Source of the DNA: Spirochaetia bacterium
GTDB taxonomy: Bacteria; Spirochaetota; Spirochaetia; JABMQR01
Assembly (NCBI GenBank): GCA_021736525.1
Contig: JAIPFR010000005.1
Coordinates: 1 to 44,369 of the forward strand
Length of the DNA: 44,369 nucleotides
Reading direction: 5' to 3'
Shown here one piece after another: positions 32,774 through 40,737 of the stretch. The notes beneath the pieces were generated by a model. It did no database searches. It saw only the letters and a list, made by a program, of their open reading frames with translations, and was not told the DNA's origin. Position numbers and translations under genes: made by a program. Within the stretch, counting starts at the first letter, position 1, and each line of letters starts with the position of its first letter.

Positions 32774-32844
32774 TGAAAGGGTTCAGAACTTAATCACGTT
32801 CCGAACTCCATTCGGAGTCGTTTTCGAAGTTTCTGATGAATAGA

Positions 32845-33225
32845 CTATTTAAGCTCAACTGTTGCGCCGGCAGCTTCCAGTTTTTCTTTGAGAGTGTTAG
32901 CTTCTTCCTTGGAAACGCCTTCCTTGATAGCCTTGTCACCAGCTTCAACGATATCTTTCGCTTCTTTCAGGCCAAGACCGGTTATCGCACGAACTTCCTT
33001 GATTACCGGAATTTTCTTGCCTTCGCCAATGCCCTTGAGAATTACGTCAAACTCAGTCTGCTCTTCAACCTCTTCCACAGCTGCTGCCGCTGCGGGAGCC
33101 GCTGCTGCTGCTACGGGAGCCGCTGCAGTTACACCAAACTTCTCTTCCATTGCGGAAATCAGTTCGGAAAGTTCCAGTACCGTCATACTGCCTATTGCTT
33201 CGAGAATTTCATCTTTGGTAGCCAT
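32845..33225 (-). CDS. rplL: 50S ribosomal protein L7/L12
   Basis: Ala-rich hinge and EKTEFDV-like C-terminal domain: [73 protein letters not shown]. Confidence 0.98.
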   Translation of the reverse strand: MATKDEILEAIGSMTVLELSELISAMEEKFGVTAAAPVAAAAAPAAAAAVEEVEEQTEFDVILKGIGEGKKIPVIKEVRAITGLGLKEAKDIVEAGDKAIKEGVSKEEANTLKEKLEAAGATVELK

Positions 33226-33289
33226 ATTATCTTCTCCTTATGTATTTTTTTACGACAGTAGCATTGCTACAAACGAAGACTAATGCCGT

Positions 33290-33823
33290 TTATTCTTTTG
33301 AATCTGCAAGTGCCTGCAGAGTTCTTACCAGTTTTGTAGGAATTCCATTAAGCAGGAATACCATATTCTGAATGGGAGCTTTCATGGTTCCCATCAGCTG
33401 TGCCAGAAGCTGATCACGCCCGGGCAGCTTGCTGTACGCAATCACCTGATCGGGAGAAAAAAGATTCCCGTCAATTATTCCGCCCTTAAGCTCAAGCTTC
33501 GAATTTTTTGCATATTCGATCAGGGTCTTGGCGACATCGCCGGATTCACCCTTGGGAAGGGCAATGGCGGTCGGGCCAATAAGCAGATCACCTGTCTCCT
33601 GTTTGTCCAGCTGCCCGAGGGCAATTTTTGCAAACCGGTTCTTTACGACCTTGAATACGGCTTCCTGCTCTCGCAGCTTGTTTCTCAGGTCGGTTATCTG
33701 CTCGACTGTCAAACCACGATAGTCAGCAAAAATAAAATCATTTACTTCCTTGAACTCGTTAACAAGGGCCTGTACCGCATCAAGTTTACTCTGCTGCAGT
33801 TTTGTCTCATATTCAGCCATCAT
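33290..33823 (-). CDS. rplJ: 50S ribosomal protein L10
   Basis: DFIFADYRGLTVEQITDLRNKLREQEAVFKVVKNRFAKIAL; upstream of rplL. Confidence 0.96.
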   Translation of the reverse strand: MMAEYETKLQQSKLDAVQALVNEFKEVNDFIFADYRGLTVEQITDLRNKLREQEAVFKVVKNRFAKIALGQLDKQETGDLLIGPTAIALPKGESGDVAKTLIEYAKNSKLELKGGIIDGNLFSPDQVIAYSKLPGRDQLLAQLMGTMKAPIQNMVFLLNGIPTKLVRTLQALADSKE

Positions 33824-33838
33824 GTAACCTCCGCCTTC

Positions 33839-34519
33839 CTACATATTCTCGCGAAGATCAACACGAACACCAGGTCCCATTGTTGAAGAAATCGCGACAC
33901 TTTTCACAAACTCACCCTTGGCATCACTGGGCCTTTTCCGCACAACCTCACTGAATACCAGCCGCATATTCTCAACGATCTTCTCAGGCTCCATGGAGAC
34001 CTTTCCGATGGCCAGGTGCACGACGCCGGTCTTGTCCGAACGGAACTCAACCCGCCCCTTCTGCAGTTCTGCCAGGGCAGCCTTGATGTCAAAGGTTACC
34101 GTCTGGGTTTTCGGGTTTGGCATAAGTCCTCTTCTTCCAAGTATGGGACCAAGCCGTCCAACATCCTTCATCATATCGGGGGTGGCAACGGCAACATCGA
34201 AGTCGAGCCAGCCGCCGCGGATTTTTTCCACGAGGTCAACATCACCAACGTAGGCTGCCCCCGCTTCCCGGGCTTCGTCGGCTTTTTCGCCGCGGGCAAA
34301 TACCAGAACTTTCTTCTGGGCTGAAAACTGGTTAGGCAGGACAACGGTATCTCTCACAGACTGACTCTTCTTCAGATTCAGCTTTATGGAAACCTCGACA
34401 GTCTCGTCAAACTTTGCGAAGGCCAGATCCTTGACAATTTCAGCGGCCTTGACCGGTTCATGGAAAGTCTGTTTGTCATATTTGGAGACAGCTTCCCGGT
34501 ATTTTTTTCCGTGCTTCAT
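33839..34519 (-). CDS. rplA: 50S ribosomal protein L1
   Basis: [49 protein letters not shown]...[22 protein letters not shown] at 34519 with SD GGAGG overlapping the rplK 3' end. Confidence 0.97.
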   Translation of the reverse strand: MKHGKKYREAVSKYDKQTFHEPVKAAEIVKDLAFAKFDETVEVSIKLNLKKSQSVRDTVVLPNQFSAQKKVLVFARGEKADEAREAGAAYVGDVDLVEKIRGGWLDFDVAVATPDMMKDVGRLGPILGRRGLMPNPKTQTVTFDIKAALAELQKGRVEFRSDKTGVVHLAIGKVSMEPEKIVENMRLVFSEVVRKRPSDAKGEFVKSVAISSTMGPGVRVDLRENM

Positions 34520-34520
34520 A

Positions 34521-34958
34521 TTATACCTCCGCCTCCACTTCAACGCCCATACTTCTGGCAGTGCCGGCTATAATGTTCATTGCGGCTTCAACACTGTTTG
34601 CATTCAAGTCGGGCATTTTCATCTCTGCAATCTCCCGCAGCTGGGCTCTGGTGAGCTTGGCAACCTTCACTTTGTGGGGCTCACCGGATCCGCTGGATAT
34701 TCCGCAGGTTTTCTTGATAAGCACTGCTGCCGGCGGAGTCTTTACGATAAAAGTGAAGCTCCTGTCAGCGTAGACAGTGATAACGACAGGCACCGTCAAT
34801 CCGGCTTCGATATTCTTGGTTCTGTCATTAAACTGCTGCACAAACTGGGGTGAGCTTACGCCGTGGGGACCAAGGGCCGGTCCAACTGGAGGCGCAGGGG
34901 TAGCCTTCTGAGCGGGCACTTGCAATTTGATCATTGCAGTGACCTTTTTCTTAGCCAT
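34521..34958 (-). CDS. rplK: 50S ribosomal protein L11
   Basis: [47 protein letters not shown]; start at 34958 preceded by AAGGAG. Confidence 0.97.
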   Translation of the reverse strand: MAKKKVTAMIKLQVPAQKATPAPPVGPALGPHGVSSPQFVQQFNDRTKNIEAGLTVPVVITVYADRSFTFIVKTPPAAVLIKKTCGISSGSGEPHKVKVAKLTRAQLREIAEMKMPDLNANSVEAAMNIIAGTARSMGVEVEAEV

Positions 34959-35099
34959 AACAGTTCTCCTTACGCAGTACAGCATCAATCTGGCTGTCTG
35001 CGCTGGTATTAACGCCTGTCATACGATCAGGCTCCCAACACTCCGGAAAGATTTCCGGGGGGATATGTATAGATACTTCCGATCCGCTGCCGGACCGGA

Positions 35100-35654
35100 C
35101 TATATTTTTTCCACTTGTATAAAATCGACTTCGACCGGGGTTGACCGGCCGAAAATACCGACCATAACTTTCAGTTTCGATTTGTCCTGATATACTTCCT
35201 CTATGGTACCGGTAAAGGTGTCAAATGGTCCATCAACAATCTTCACTGCCTCACCCTTGCTGAAGGACTGCTTGGGCCGCGACATTTTCTCACTTTTTAT
35301 TTCACCGGTTTTCTGAAAAATGCTCCGGGCTTCCTCAGGAGATATCGGCTGCGGTTTGGTGCCGCCGAGGCTGCCGACAAATCCGGTAACTCCCTGAATC
35401 TGCTTTACCTGGGAGCAGACCTGCTTCCACCCAAGATCGGGAAGGTCCATTTCCAGCAGTATATAACCGGGAAGAATCTTCTTCATGGAGGTTTTCTTTT
35501 TTCCATCCTTGACTTCCAATACTTCTTCCGAAGGTACTTTGACGTCACTTACAGACTCGGAAAATTTCTGATCCTCCATCAGTCGACGGATTGTTTTTTC
35601 TATTTTGTTCTCATACCCTGAATAGGTATGGACAACGTACCAGCCTTTTGCCAT
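35100..35654 (-). CDS. nusG: Transcription termination/antitermination protein NusG
   Basis: MAKGWYVVHTYSGYENKIEKTIRRLM...LPGYILLEMDLP...GFVGSLGGTKPQPIS; KOW FSKGEAVKIVDGPFDTFTGTIEEV. Confidence 0.97.
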   Translation of the reverse strand: MAKGWYVVHTYSGYENKIEKTIRRLMEDQKFSESVSDVKVPSEEVLEVKDGKKKTSMKKILPGYILLEMDLPDLGWKQVCSQVKQIQGVTGFVGSLGGTKPQPISPEEARSIFQKTGEIKSEKMSRPKQSFSKGEAVKIVDGPFDTFTGTIEEVYQDKSKLKVMVGIFGRSTPVEVDFIQVEKI

Positions 35655-35667
35655 TTCAGCCCCTATA

Positions 35668-35847
35668 TCAATAGATGAGATAGAGCCCCTGAAGCAGCAG
35701 AAAATCCACCAGTCCAAGAACTACAGCAAATATGAGCGTTGACACCAGAACGACCTTCGTGGAGGATATTACCGTATCACGGCTCGGCCATACTACTTTC
35801 TTCAGCTCCATTCTGGTTTCTTTCAAATATTTGATCAGCTTTTTCAT
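35668..35847 (-). CDS. secE: Preprotein translocase subunit SecE
   Basis: MKKLIKYLKETRMELKKVVWPSRDTVISSTKVVLVSTLIFAVVLGLVDFLLLQGLYLIY; between nusG and tRNA-Trp. Confidence 0.95.
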   Translation of the reverse strand: MKKLIKYLKETRMELKKVVWPSRDTVISSTKVVLVSTLIFAVVLGLVDFLLLQGLYLIY

Positions 35848-35988
35848 CAAACGCTCTCCTTTGGATCAAAGCCGGCAGCGGGCTCTCTCGACACAAACGG
35901 GTCCCCGATATCCTTATCGCCTTCTTGACGAATCGGAAAGGAGGAACCCTGCAGGTAATTCTGCCTTATGCATATACATCACATTCTT

Positions 35989-36062
35989 CAGGCCAGGTAG
36001 GATTCGAACCTACAACATCCGGTTTTGGAGACCGGCGCTCTAGCCGTTGGAGCTACTGGCCT
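35989..36062 (-). tRNA. tRNA-Trp (anticodon CCA)
   Basis: AGGCCAG TA GCTC..GAGC G CCGGT CTCCAAA ACCGG ATGTT GTAGG TTCGAAT CCTAC CTGGCCT G; full cloverleaf, G73, 3' CCA not encoded. Confidence 0.96.
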
Positions 36063-36111
36063 ATATTTCTTAACCGTTTTTCGACCGAAGCCGTAGACAG
36101 CTGAAAAATCG

Positions 36112-36288
36112 TTACTTAATTTTTGTCTCCCGGTGAAGCGTATGCTTGCGGTCGAACTTGCAGTACTTGCTCAGCTCAATTTTACCCTGAATATTGCGCC
36201 GGTTTTTTGTGGTTGTATAATTCTTTCTCTTGCACTCGGTGCACTGAAGGGCAATTTTCTCTACAGGACCTTTTTTCTTACTAGCCAT
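36112..36288 (-). CDS. rpmG: 50S ribosomal protein L33
   Basis: [61 protein letters not shown] at 36288. Confidence 0.96.
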   Translation of the reverse strand: MASKKKGPVEKIALQCTECKRKNYTTTKNRRNIQGKIELSKYCKFDRKHTLHRETKIK

Positions 36289-36345
36289 AATGTTACTCCA
36301 TTTCAATCCACTCTGCCGGCTGACGGCAATGACGATACAAACAAG

Positions 36346-36418
36346 AGCCCCCGAACGGACTTGAACCGTTGACCCCCACCTTACCATGGTGGTGCTCTAC
36401 CGACTGAGCTACAGGGGC
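36346..36418 (-). tRNA. tRNA-Thr (anticodon GGT)
   Basis: GCCCCTG TA GCTC AGTCGGTA GAGC A CCACC ATGGTAA GGTGG GGGTC AACGG TTCAAGT CCGTT CGGGGGC T; full cloverleaf, CCA not encoded. Confidence 0.96.
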
Positions 36419-36474
36419 AGATACATGCAGCATTTTCAGCGGTACCCAGTCGGGTACTGATCCACGCAGAAGCA

Positions 36475-36503
36475 AAACTACCAAAGCTGCTATTTTTTGT
36501 CAA
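36475..36503 (-). promoter_or_regulatory. Predicted sigma70-type promoter for tRNA-Thr / rpmG / tRNA-Trp / secE-nusG-rpl-rpo cluster
   Basis: Minus strand TTGACA-17 nt-TAGTTT; -35 36498-36503, -10 36475-36480. Confidence 0.65.
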
Positions 36504-36571
36504 GACAATTTTCCCTCACCTTGATAATATTACGCAATTATGACTAAATATATTGTCCGGCGGAAGGCCTT

Positions 36572-36591
36572 TTGCTGAAAATTGCTGAAAA
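36572..36591 (+). repeat. Perfect 10-bp tandem duplication TTGCTGAAAA x2 upstream of glgP
   Basis: Read directly: ttgctgaaaattgctgaaaa. Confidence 0.9.
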
Positions 36592-36669
36592 GGTTCCGTT
36601 TCCGCCCGTAAAGCAGGCAGCCCGTGCCGGCCTGCATCACGCCAACCCCTGTACAGCAAAGGAGTTTTC

Positions 36670-39177
36670 ATGAACGATACATCCAGCCGTTACGGCCACG
36701 ACCGTGACTCGATAACCTGGGATTTTGCAGAACATTTAAAATATACCCTCGGATGTGACCGGTTTTCAGCATCCGACCGGGACCGCTATGCGGCCCTCGC
36801 TTTGACGGTCCGGGACCGCCTGATTCATCAGTGGATCGAGACCCAGCAGTCGCACCACGATAACCAGGTGAAGCGAGCCTACTATCTGTCGCTCGAATTC
36901 CTGATGGGTCGGGCTATGACCAACAATATCATCAATATGAAGCTCGAAGCTCCGTTTCGTGAAGCGCTTGAAGGGCTGGGCTATACCCTGGAAGAGCTTG
37001 CCGAACGAGAGGTTGATGCCGGCCTGGGCAACGGAGGACTGGGCAGGCTGGCTGCCTGCTTCCTGGACTCTCTTGCCACCATGGATATTCCAGCCTTCGG
37101 CTACGGCATCCGGTATAACTACGGTATCTTCACCCAGCGCATTGTAAACGGCTACCAGATTGAGCAGCCTGACGACTGGCTCCGTTTCGGGAATCCCTGG
37201 GAAATCGAACGCAGCGACCTGAGCATTCCGGTCCACTTCGGCGGCCGCGTGGAACCTATTCAGGAGAACGGCCGGGTCCACTACAAATGGATCGGGACCG
37301 AGAAGGTTATCGGCATTGCCTACGATACGCCCATTGTCGGCTATGGGGGATCTACGGTTAACACGCTGCGCCTCTGGAGCGCCCGGGCTGCCGAAGCTTT
37401 CAATCTGCACGAATTCAATGAGGGCGATTATGTCGAGGCGGTTAAGGAAAAAGTCCTGGCCGAAAATCTCAGTCAGGTGCTCTATCCGAACGACACGCTC
37501 TATCTTGGAAAGGAGCTCCGTCTCAAGCAGCAGTACTTTTTTGTTGCCTGCTCGCTTCACGATATAATCAGGCGCTTCAAAAAGTCCGGTGCAGCCTGGG
37601 AGAAGTTTCCCGATCATGCCGCAATTCAGCTGAATGACACCCATCCTTCCCTCGCAGTTCCGGAACTGATGCGGATTCTGCTGGACAAGGAGAACCTTGA
37701 GTGGGATACGGCCTGGGATATCGTAGTCCGTACCATGGGCTATACCAACCATACGCTTATGCCGGAAGCCCTGGAAAAGTGGCCGGTCTCCATGCTGGAA
37801 ACCCATCTGCCCCGTCATCTGCAGATTATCTACGAAATCAACCACCGCTTCCTGCAGGAAGCAGTGGTCCACTTTACGGACCATACCGAAAATATCCGCG
37901 ATGTAAGCATTATTGAAGAGGGCAGCCCTCGCCAGATCCGCATGGCCAATCTTTCGATTATCGGGACCCACTCCACCAACGGGGTTGCCCGCCTGCATAC
38001 CGACCTGCTCAAGAGCCGCCTGTTTCCAAAGTTCGCCGCTATTTTTCCGGAACGTTTCAACAACAAAACCAACGGGATAACTCAGCGCCGCTGGCTGCTC
38101 AGCGCCAATCCGCCCCTGGCCGAGCTGATAAGCACCACTATCGGCCCGGAATGGATTACGGACTTTACCAAAATCACTGCCCTGAAACAATATGCTGATG
38201 ATGACAGCTTTCTGGAAGCATTTGACGGGGTAAAAAGGCAGGCCAAGGTTTCGGCCTCAAATTATCTGAAGAGCCATTTCGGCTGGCGTATCGATCCCGA
38301 TTCGATTTTTGACGTTCAGGTTAAGCGAATCCACGAATATAAGCGCCAGCTGCTCAATGCCCTGAATATTATCATGCTGTACAACCGGATACGGGAAGGC
38401 AGAGCGGGAGACATGCAGCCGGTCACCTTTCTTTTCGGCGGCAAAGCGGCTCCCGGCTATGTGCTGGCAAAGCTGATTATCAAGTTTATCAACAATATTG
38501 CTTCGACCATCAACGCAGATAAAGCTGTCCGCGACCTGATCAAAGTTCATTTTCTGCCGAACTACCGGGTTTCCATGGCTGAGAAGATTATTCCGGCAAC
38601 CAATATTTCCGAGCAGATATCCACGGCGGGAACCGAGGCTTCCGGGACAGGGAATATGAAATTCATGTGCAACGGCGCTTTGACTCTGGGTACTCTCGAC
38701 GGAGCCAACATTGAAATCATGGAAGAGGCTGGCAAGGAGAACATTTTCATCTTCGGCAATACCGCCGAGGAGATTGAGCAGCTGCGCGGTTCCTACGATC
38801 CGTACGACTGGTGCTTCAAGGACAGTGAAATTCGCCACGCAATCGATCTGGTTCTGGCCGGGTACTTCAATATCAGCGAGCCGGGGATATTTGAGCCCCT
38901 GCGACGGTCCCTTTTTGATGAAGGCGACCGGTATATGCATTTTGCCGATCTGAGAGCCTACAGTGATGCGCATGCGCTGGCGGTCAAGACCTACCGGGAT
39001 CGTAAAAGCTGGAACAGGATGGCTGTCATGAATATCGGCTCATCTGCCAAGTTTTCATCTGACCGGACGATTGCCCAATATGCCGAAGAGATCTGGCAGG
39101 TCAAGCCGAGCAGGCCTTCAGTCGGACGCCAGCCGGCTTTGAGTCTGGAGGATGCCGCGGCGCCGGGTAAAGGGTAA
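36670..39177 (+). CDS. glgP: Glycogen/starch/alpha-glucan phosphorylase
   Basis: YYLSLEFLMGRAMTNN, GLGNGGLGRLAACFLDSLAT, GTEASGTGNMKFMCNGALTLGTLDGANIEI (PLP site region); AAAGGAG SD. Confidence 0.97.
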   Translation: MNDTSSRYGHDRDSITWDFAEHLKYTLGCDRFSASDRDRYAALALTVRDRLIHQWIETQQSHHDNQVKRAYYLSLEFLMGRAMTNNIINMKLEAPFREALEGLGYTLEELAEREVDAGLGNGGLGRLAACFLDSLATMDIPAFGYGIRYNYGIFTQRIVNGYQIEQPDDWLRFGNPWEIERSDLSIPVHFGGRVEPIQENGRVHYKWIGTEKVIGIAYDTPIVGYGGSTVNTLRLWSARAAEAFNLHEFNEGDYVEAVKEKVLAENLSQVLYPNDTLYLGKELRLKQQYFFVACSLHDIIRRFKKSGAAWEKFPDHAAIQLNDTHPSLAVPELMRILLDKENLEWDTAWDIVVRTMGYTNHTLMPEALEKWPVSMLETHLPRHLQIIYEINHRFLQEAVVHFTDHTENIRDVSIIEEGSPRQIRMANLSIIGTHSTNGVARLHTDLLKSRLFPKFAAIFPERFNNKTNGITQRRWLLSANPPLAELISTTIGPEWITDFTKITALKQYADDDSFLEAFDGVKRQAKVSASNYLKSHFGWRIDPDSIFDVQVKRIHEYKRQLLNALNIIMLYNRIREGRAGDMQPVTFLFGGKAAPGYVLAKLIIKFINNIASTINADKAVRDLIKVHFLPNYRVSMAEKIIPATNISEQISTAGTEASGTGNMKFMCNGALTLGTLDGANIEIMEEAGKENIFIFGNTAEEIEQLRGSYDPYDWCFKDSEIRHAIDLVLAGYFNISEPGIFEPLRRSLFDEGDRYMHFADLRAYSDAHALAVKTYRDRKSWNRMAVMNIGSSAKFSSDRTIAQYAEEIWQVKPSRPSVGRQPALSLEDAAAPGKG

Positions 39178-39197
39178 AAAGTTAAGCGGGGCCCAGC

Positions 39198-39944
39198 TCA
39201 GCGAAGGACGTTTGAGAAAAGCTCCGATATCCAGGGGGAGAGGGCTGTCAGCACCGGCACTATAAGGAGTGCCGGGAGAAAATTGGAGGTTTTTATCTCT
39301 CTGAGATGCAGCAGGTTGATGCCGATCATCATGACCAGCACTCCGCCGACAGCTGACAGCTCTATCAGGCCGGCCTCTCCGATCTGCGGCGCCAGCCAGG
39401 CGCCGGCCAGGGTGAAGCCTCCCTGATAGACGAGAATGGTAACGGCGGAAAAGATGACGCCTATGCCGTAGGCGGCGGTAAACATGACCGCCATAAAGCC
39501 GTCCATGACGGATTTTATGAGGATTAGTTCGTAATCACCTTCCGCACCGGCTTTGATAGCCCCGACGATGGTCATCGCCCCCACGCAGAATAGTACTGAT
39601 GCGTTGAGAAAGCCGAGGGCAAAATCCTTTGAGGGAGTGTGTCCCGATCCGTTTTGGCCCTGCTTTTTGCCCCGGTTTACCAGGCGCTCGAAAAAGGAGC
39701 CAAGATTGAGGATGCCTCCCTCGATGTTCAGCAGATAACCTGCTGTCCCGCCAAGTACTATGGAAAACATGATAATGAGATAACTCTGCGTTCCCAAGGC
39801 CATGCTCAGTCCCACGAGCAGGGAGACGAAGCCGGAACTGATGAATACGACCTCTTTTATCGATTCGCTGATGCGGGCATGGAATACCAGACCGATGAGA
39901 GAGCCGATGATTACGGTTATACAGTTGATAATTGTTGCTGCCAT
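39198..39944 (-). CDS. DUF554 domain-containing membrane protein
   Basis: MAATIINCITVIIGSLIGLVFHARISESIKEVVFISSGFVSLLVGLSMAL...; repeated hydrophobic helices typical of DUF554. ATG at 39944 chosen over the track start because of promoter position. Confidence 0.88.
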   Translation of the reverse strand: MAATIINCITVIIGSLIGLVFHARISESIKEVVFISSGFVSLLVGLSMALGTQSYLIIMFSIVLGGTAGYLLNIEGGILNLGSFFERLVNRGKKQGQNGSGHTPSKDFALGFLNASVLFCVGAMTIVGAIKAGAEGDYELILIKSVMDGFMAVMFTAAYGIGVIFSAVTILVYQGGFTLAGAWLAPQIGEAGLIELSAVGGVLVMMIGINLLHLREIKTSNFLPALLIVPVLTALSPWISELFSNVLR

Positions 39945-39950
39945 CGGCAA

Positions 39951-39979
39951 ATTATACTGATTCGGCGGAGCTCGTGCAA
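39951..39979 (-). promoter_or_regulatory. Predicted promoter for DUF554 gene
   Basis: Minus strand TTGCAC-17 nt-TATAAT then TTGCCG then ATG. Confidence 0.7.
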
Positions 39980-40054
39980 TGAGCCGCCATAACTTTTTCA
40001 ACGGCACTTTTTTTTCCCACGCGAGTTTCTACGGGAGAGGGTTACTTCAGCATC

Positions 40055-40083
40055 TTGCCCAGAGTGAGGGGACGTGCTAGTCT
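40055..40083 (+). promoter_or_regulatory. Candidate promoter for MobA-like gene
   Basis: TTGCCC-17 nt-TAGTCT then CCAGAC then ATG at 40090. Confidence 0.45.
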
Positions 40084-40089
40084 CCAGAC

Positions 40090-40737
40090 ATGCTTACCTG
40101 CATAATACCCGCTGCCGGGCTATCATCGAGAATGAATGAATGGAAACCGCTCCTTCCCTACCGCGGGAAACCGATAATCGAACACGTTATCGATGCCGCC
40201 GCTCCGCTGGCTGACAGGATAATCCTGGTTGCCGGCTACCGTGCCGGGGAGCTTGCACAGCATCTCGGGGACAGGGAGGGGCTCTCTTTTCAGTACAATC
40301 CCCATTTTGAACGGGGCATGTTCTCATCGATCCGGATCGGGGCTGCTGCTGCGGGCATGGGCGCGGGCGCGGGCGCGGGTTCGGGAACGGCTTCTGCTGC
40401 GGGCACGGGCACGGGCAAGGGCGCGGAGGAAAGGGATTTCTTTATTCTGCATGCCGACATGCCGCTTGTTACCACATCTCATATCAGCAGACTGCTCGAT
40501 GCCTTTTACTCACTTGAACATGTGGAAATTCTGCAGCCTCTCTGCCGGGGCATCCCCGGGCATCCCGTAATTTTTTCCTGGCGGGTGCTGAAAACGATCA
40601 GCAGCTGCAGCGACGAAGATTCTATGCGCACCGTCTTTCAGCACCATCAATGTATGCAGTTTGATACGGAAGACCCGGCCTATATTACCGATATCGATAC
40701 CCCGGAAGCCTACCGGTCCCTGATCAGCGAACCGTGA
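40090..40737 (+). CDS. MobA-like NTP transferase (molybdenum cofactor nucleotidyltransferase family)
   Basis: IIPAAGLSSRMNEWKPLLPYRGKPIIEHVIDAA, GMFSSIRIGAAAA, FFILHADMPLVTTSHISRLLD, GHPVIFS, DIDTPEAY. Confidence 0.88.
   Translation: MLTCIIPAAGLSSRMNEWKPLLPYRGKPIIEHVIDAAAPLADRIILVAGYRAGELAQHLGDREGLSFQYNPHFERGMFSSIRIGAAAAGMGAGAGAGSGTASAAGTGTGKGAEERDFFILHADMPLVTTSHISRLLDAFYSLEHVEILQPLCRGIPGHPVIFSWRVLKTISSCSDEDSMRTVFQHHQCMQFDTEDPAYITDIDTPEAYRSLISEP
40341..40428 (+). repeat. GC-rich hexanucleotide-like low-complexity tract inside the MobA-like gene
   Basis: gggcatgggcgcgggcgcgggcgcgggttcggg...gctgcgggcacgggcacgggcaagggcgcgg; encodes Gly/Ala/Thr-rich insert. Confidence 0.85.

Noticed and set aside
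36063-36111. Hairpin AACGATTTTTC/GAAAAACGGTT between rpmG and tRNA-Trp as a terminator
   Set aside because: Two central mismatches and no U-tract; at best a processing signal.
36766-38190. 474-aa minus-strand ORF antisense to glgP
   Set aside because: Entirely inside the well-supported glgP gene; reads as the complementary frame of high-GC codons with no recognisable domain or SD.
38257-38973. 238-aa minus-strand ORF antisense to glgP
   Set aside because: Shadow ORF; no motif, overlaps conserved PLP-site coding region.
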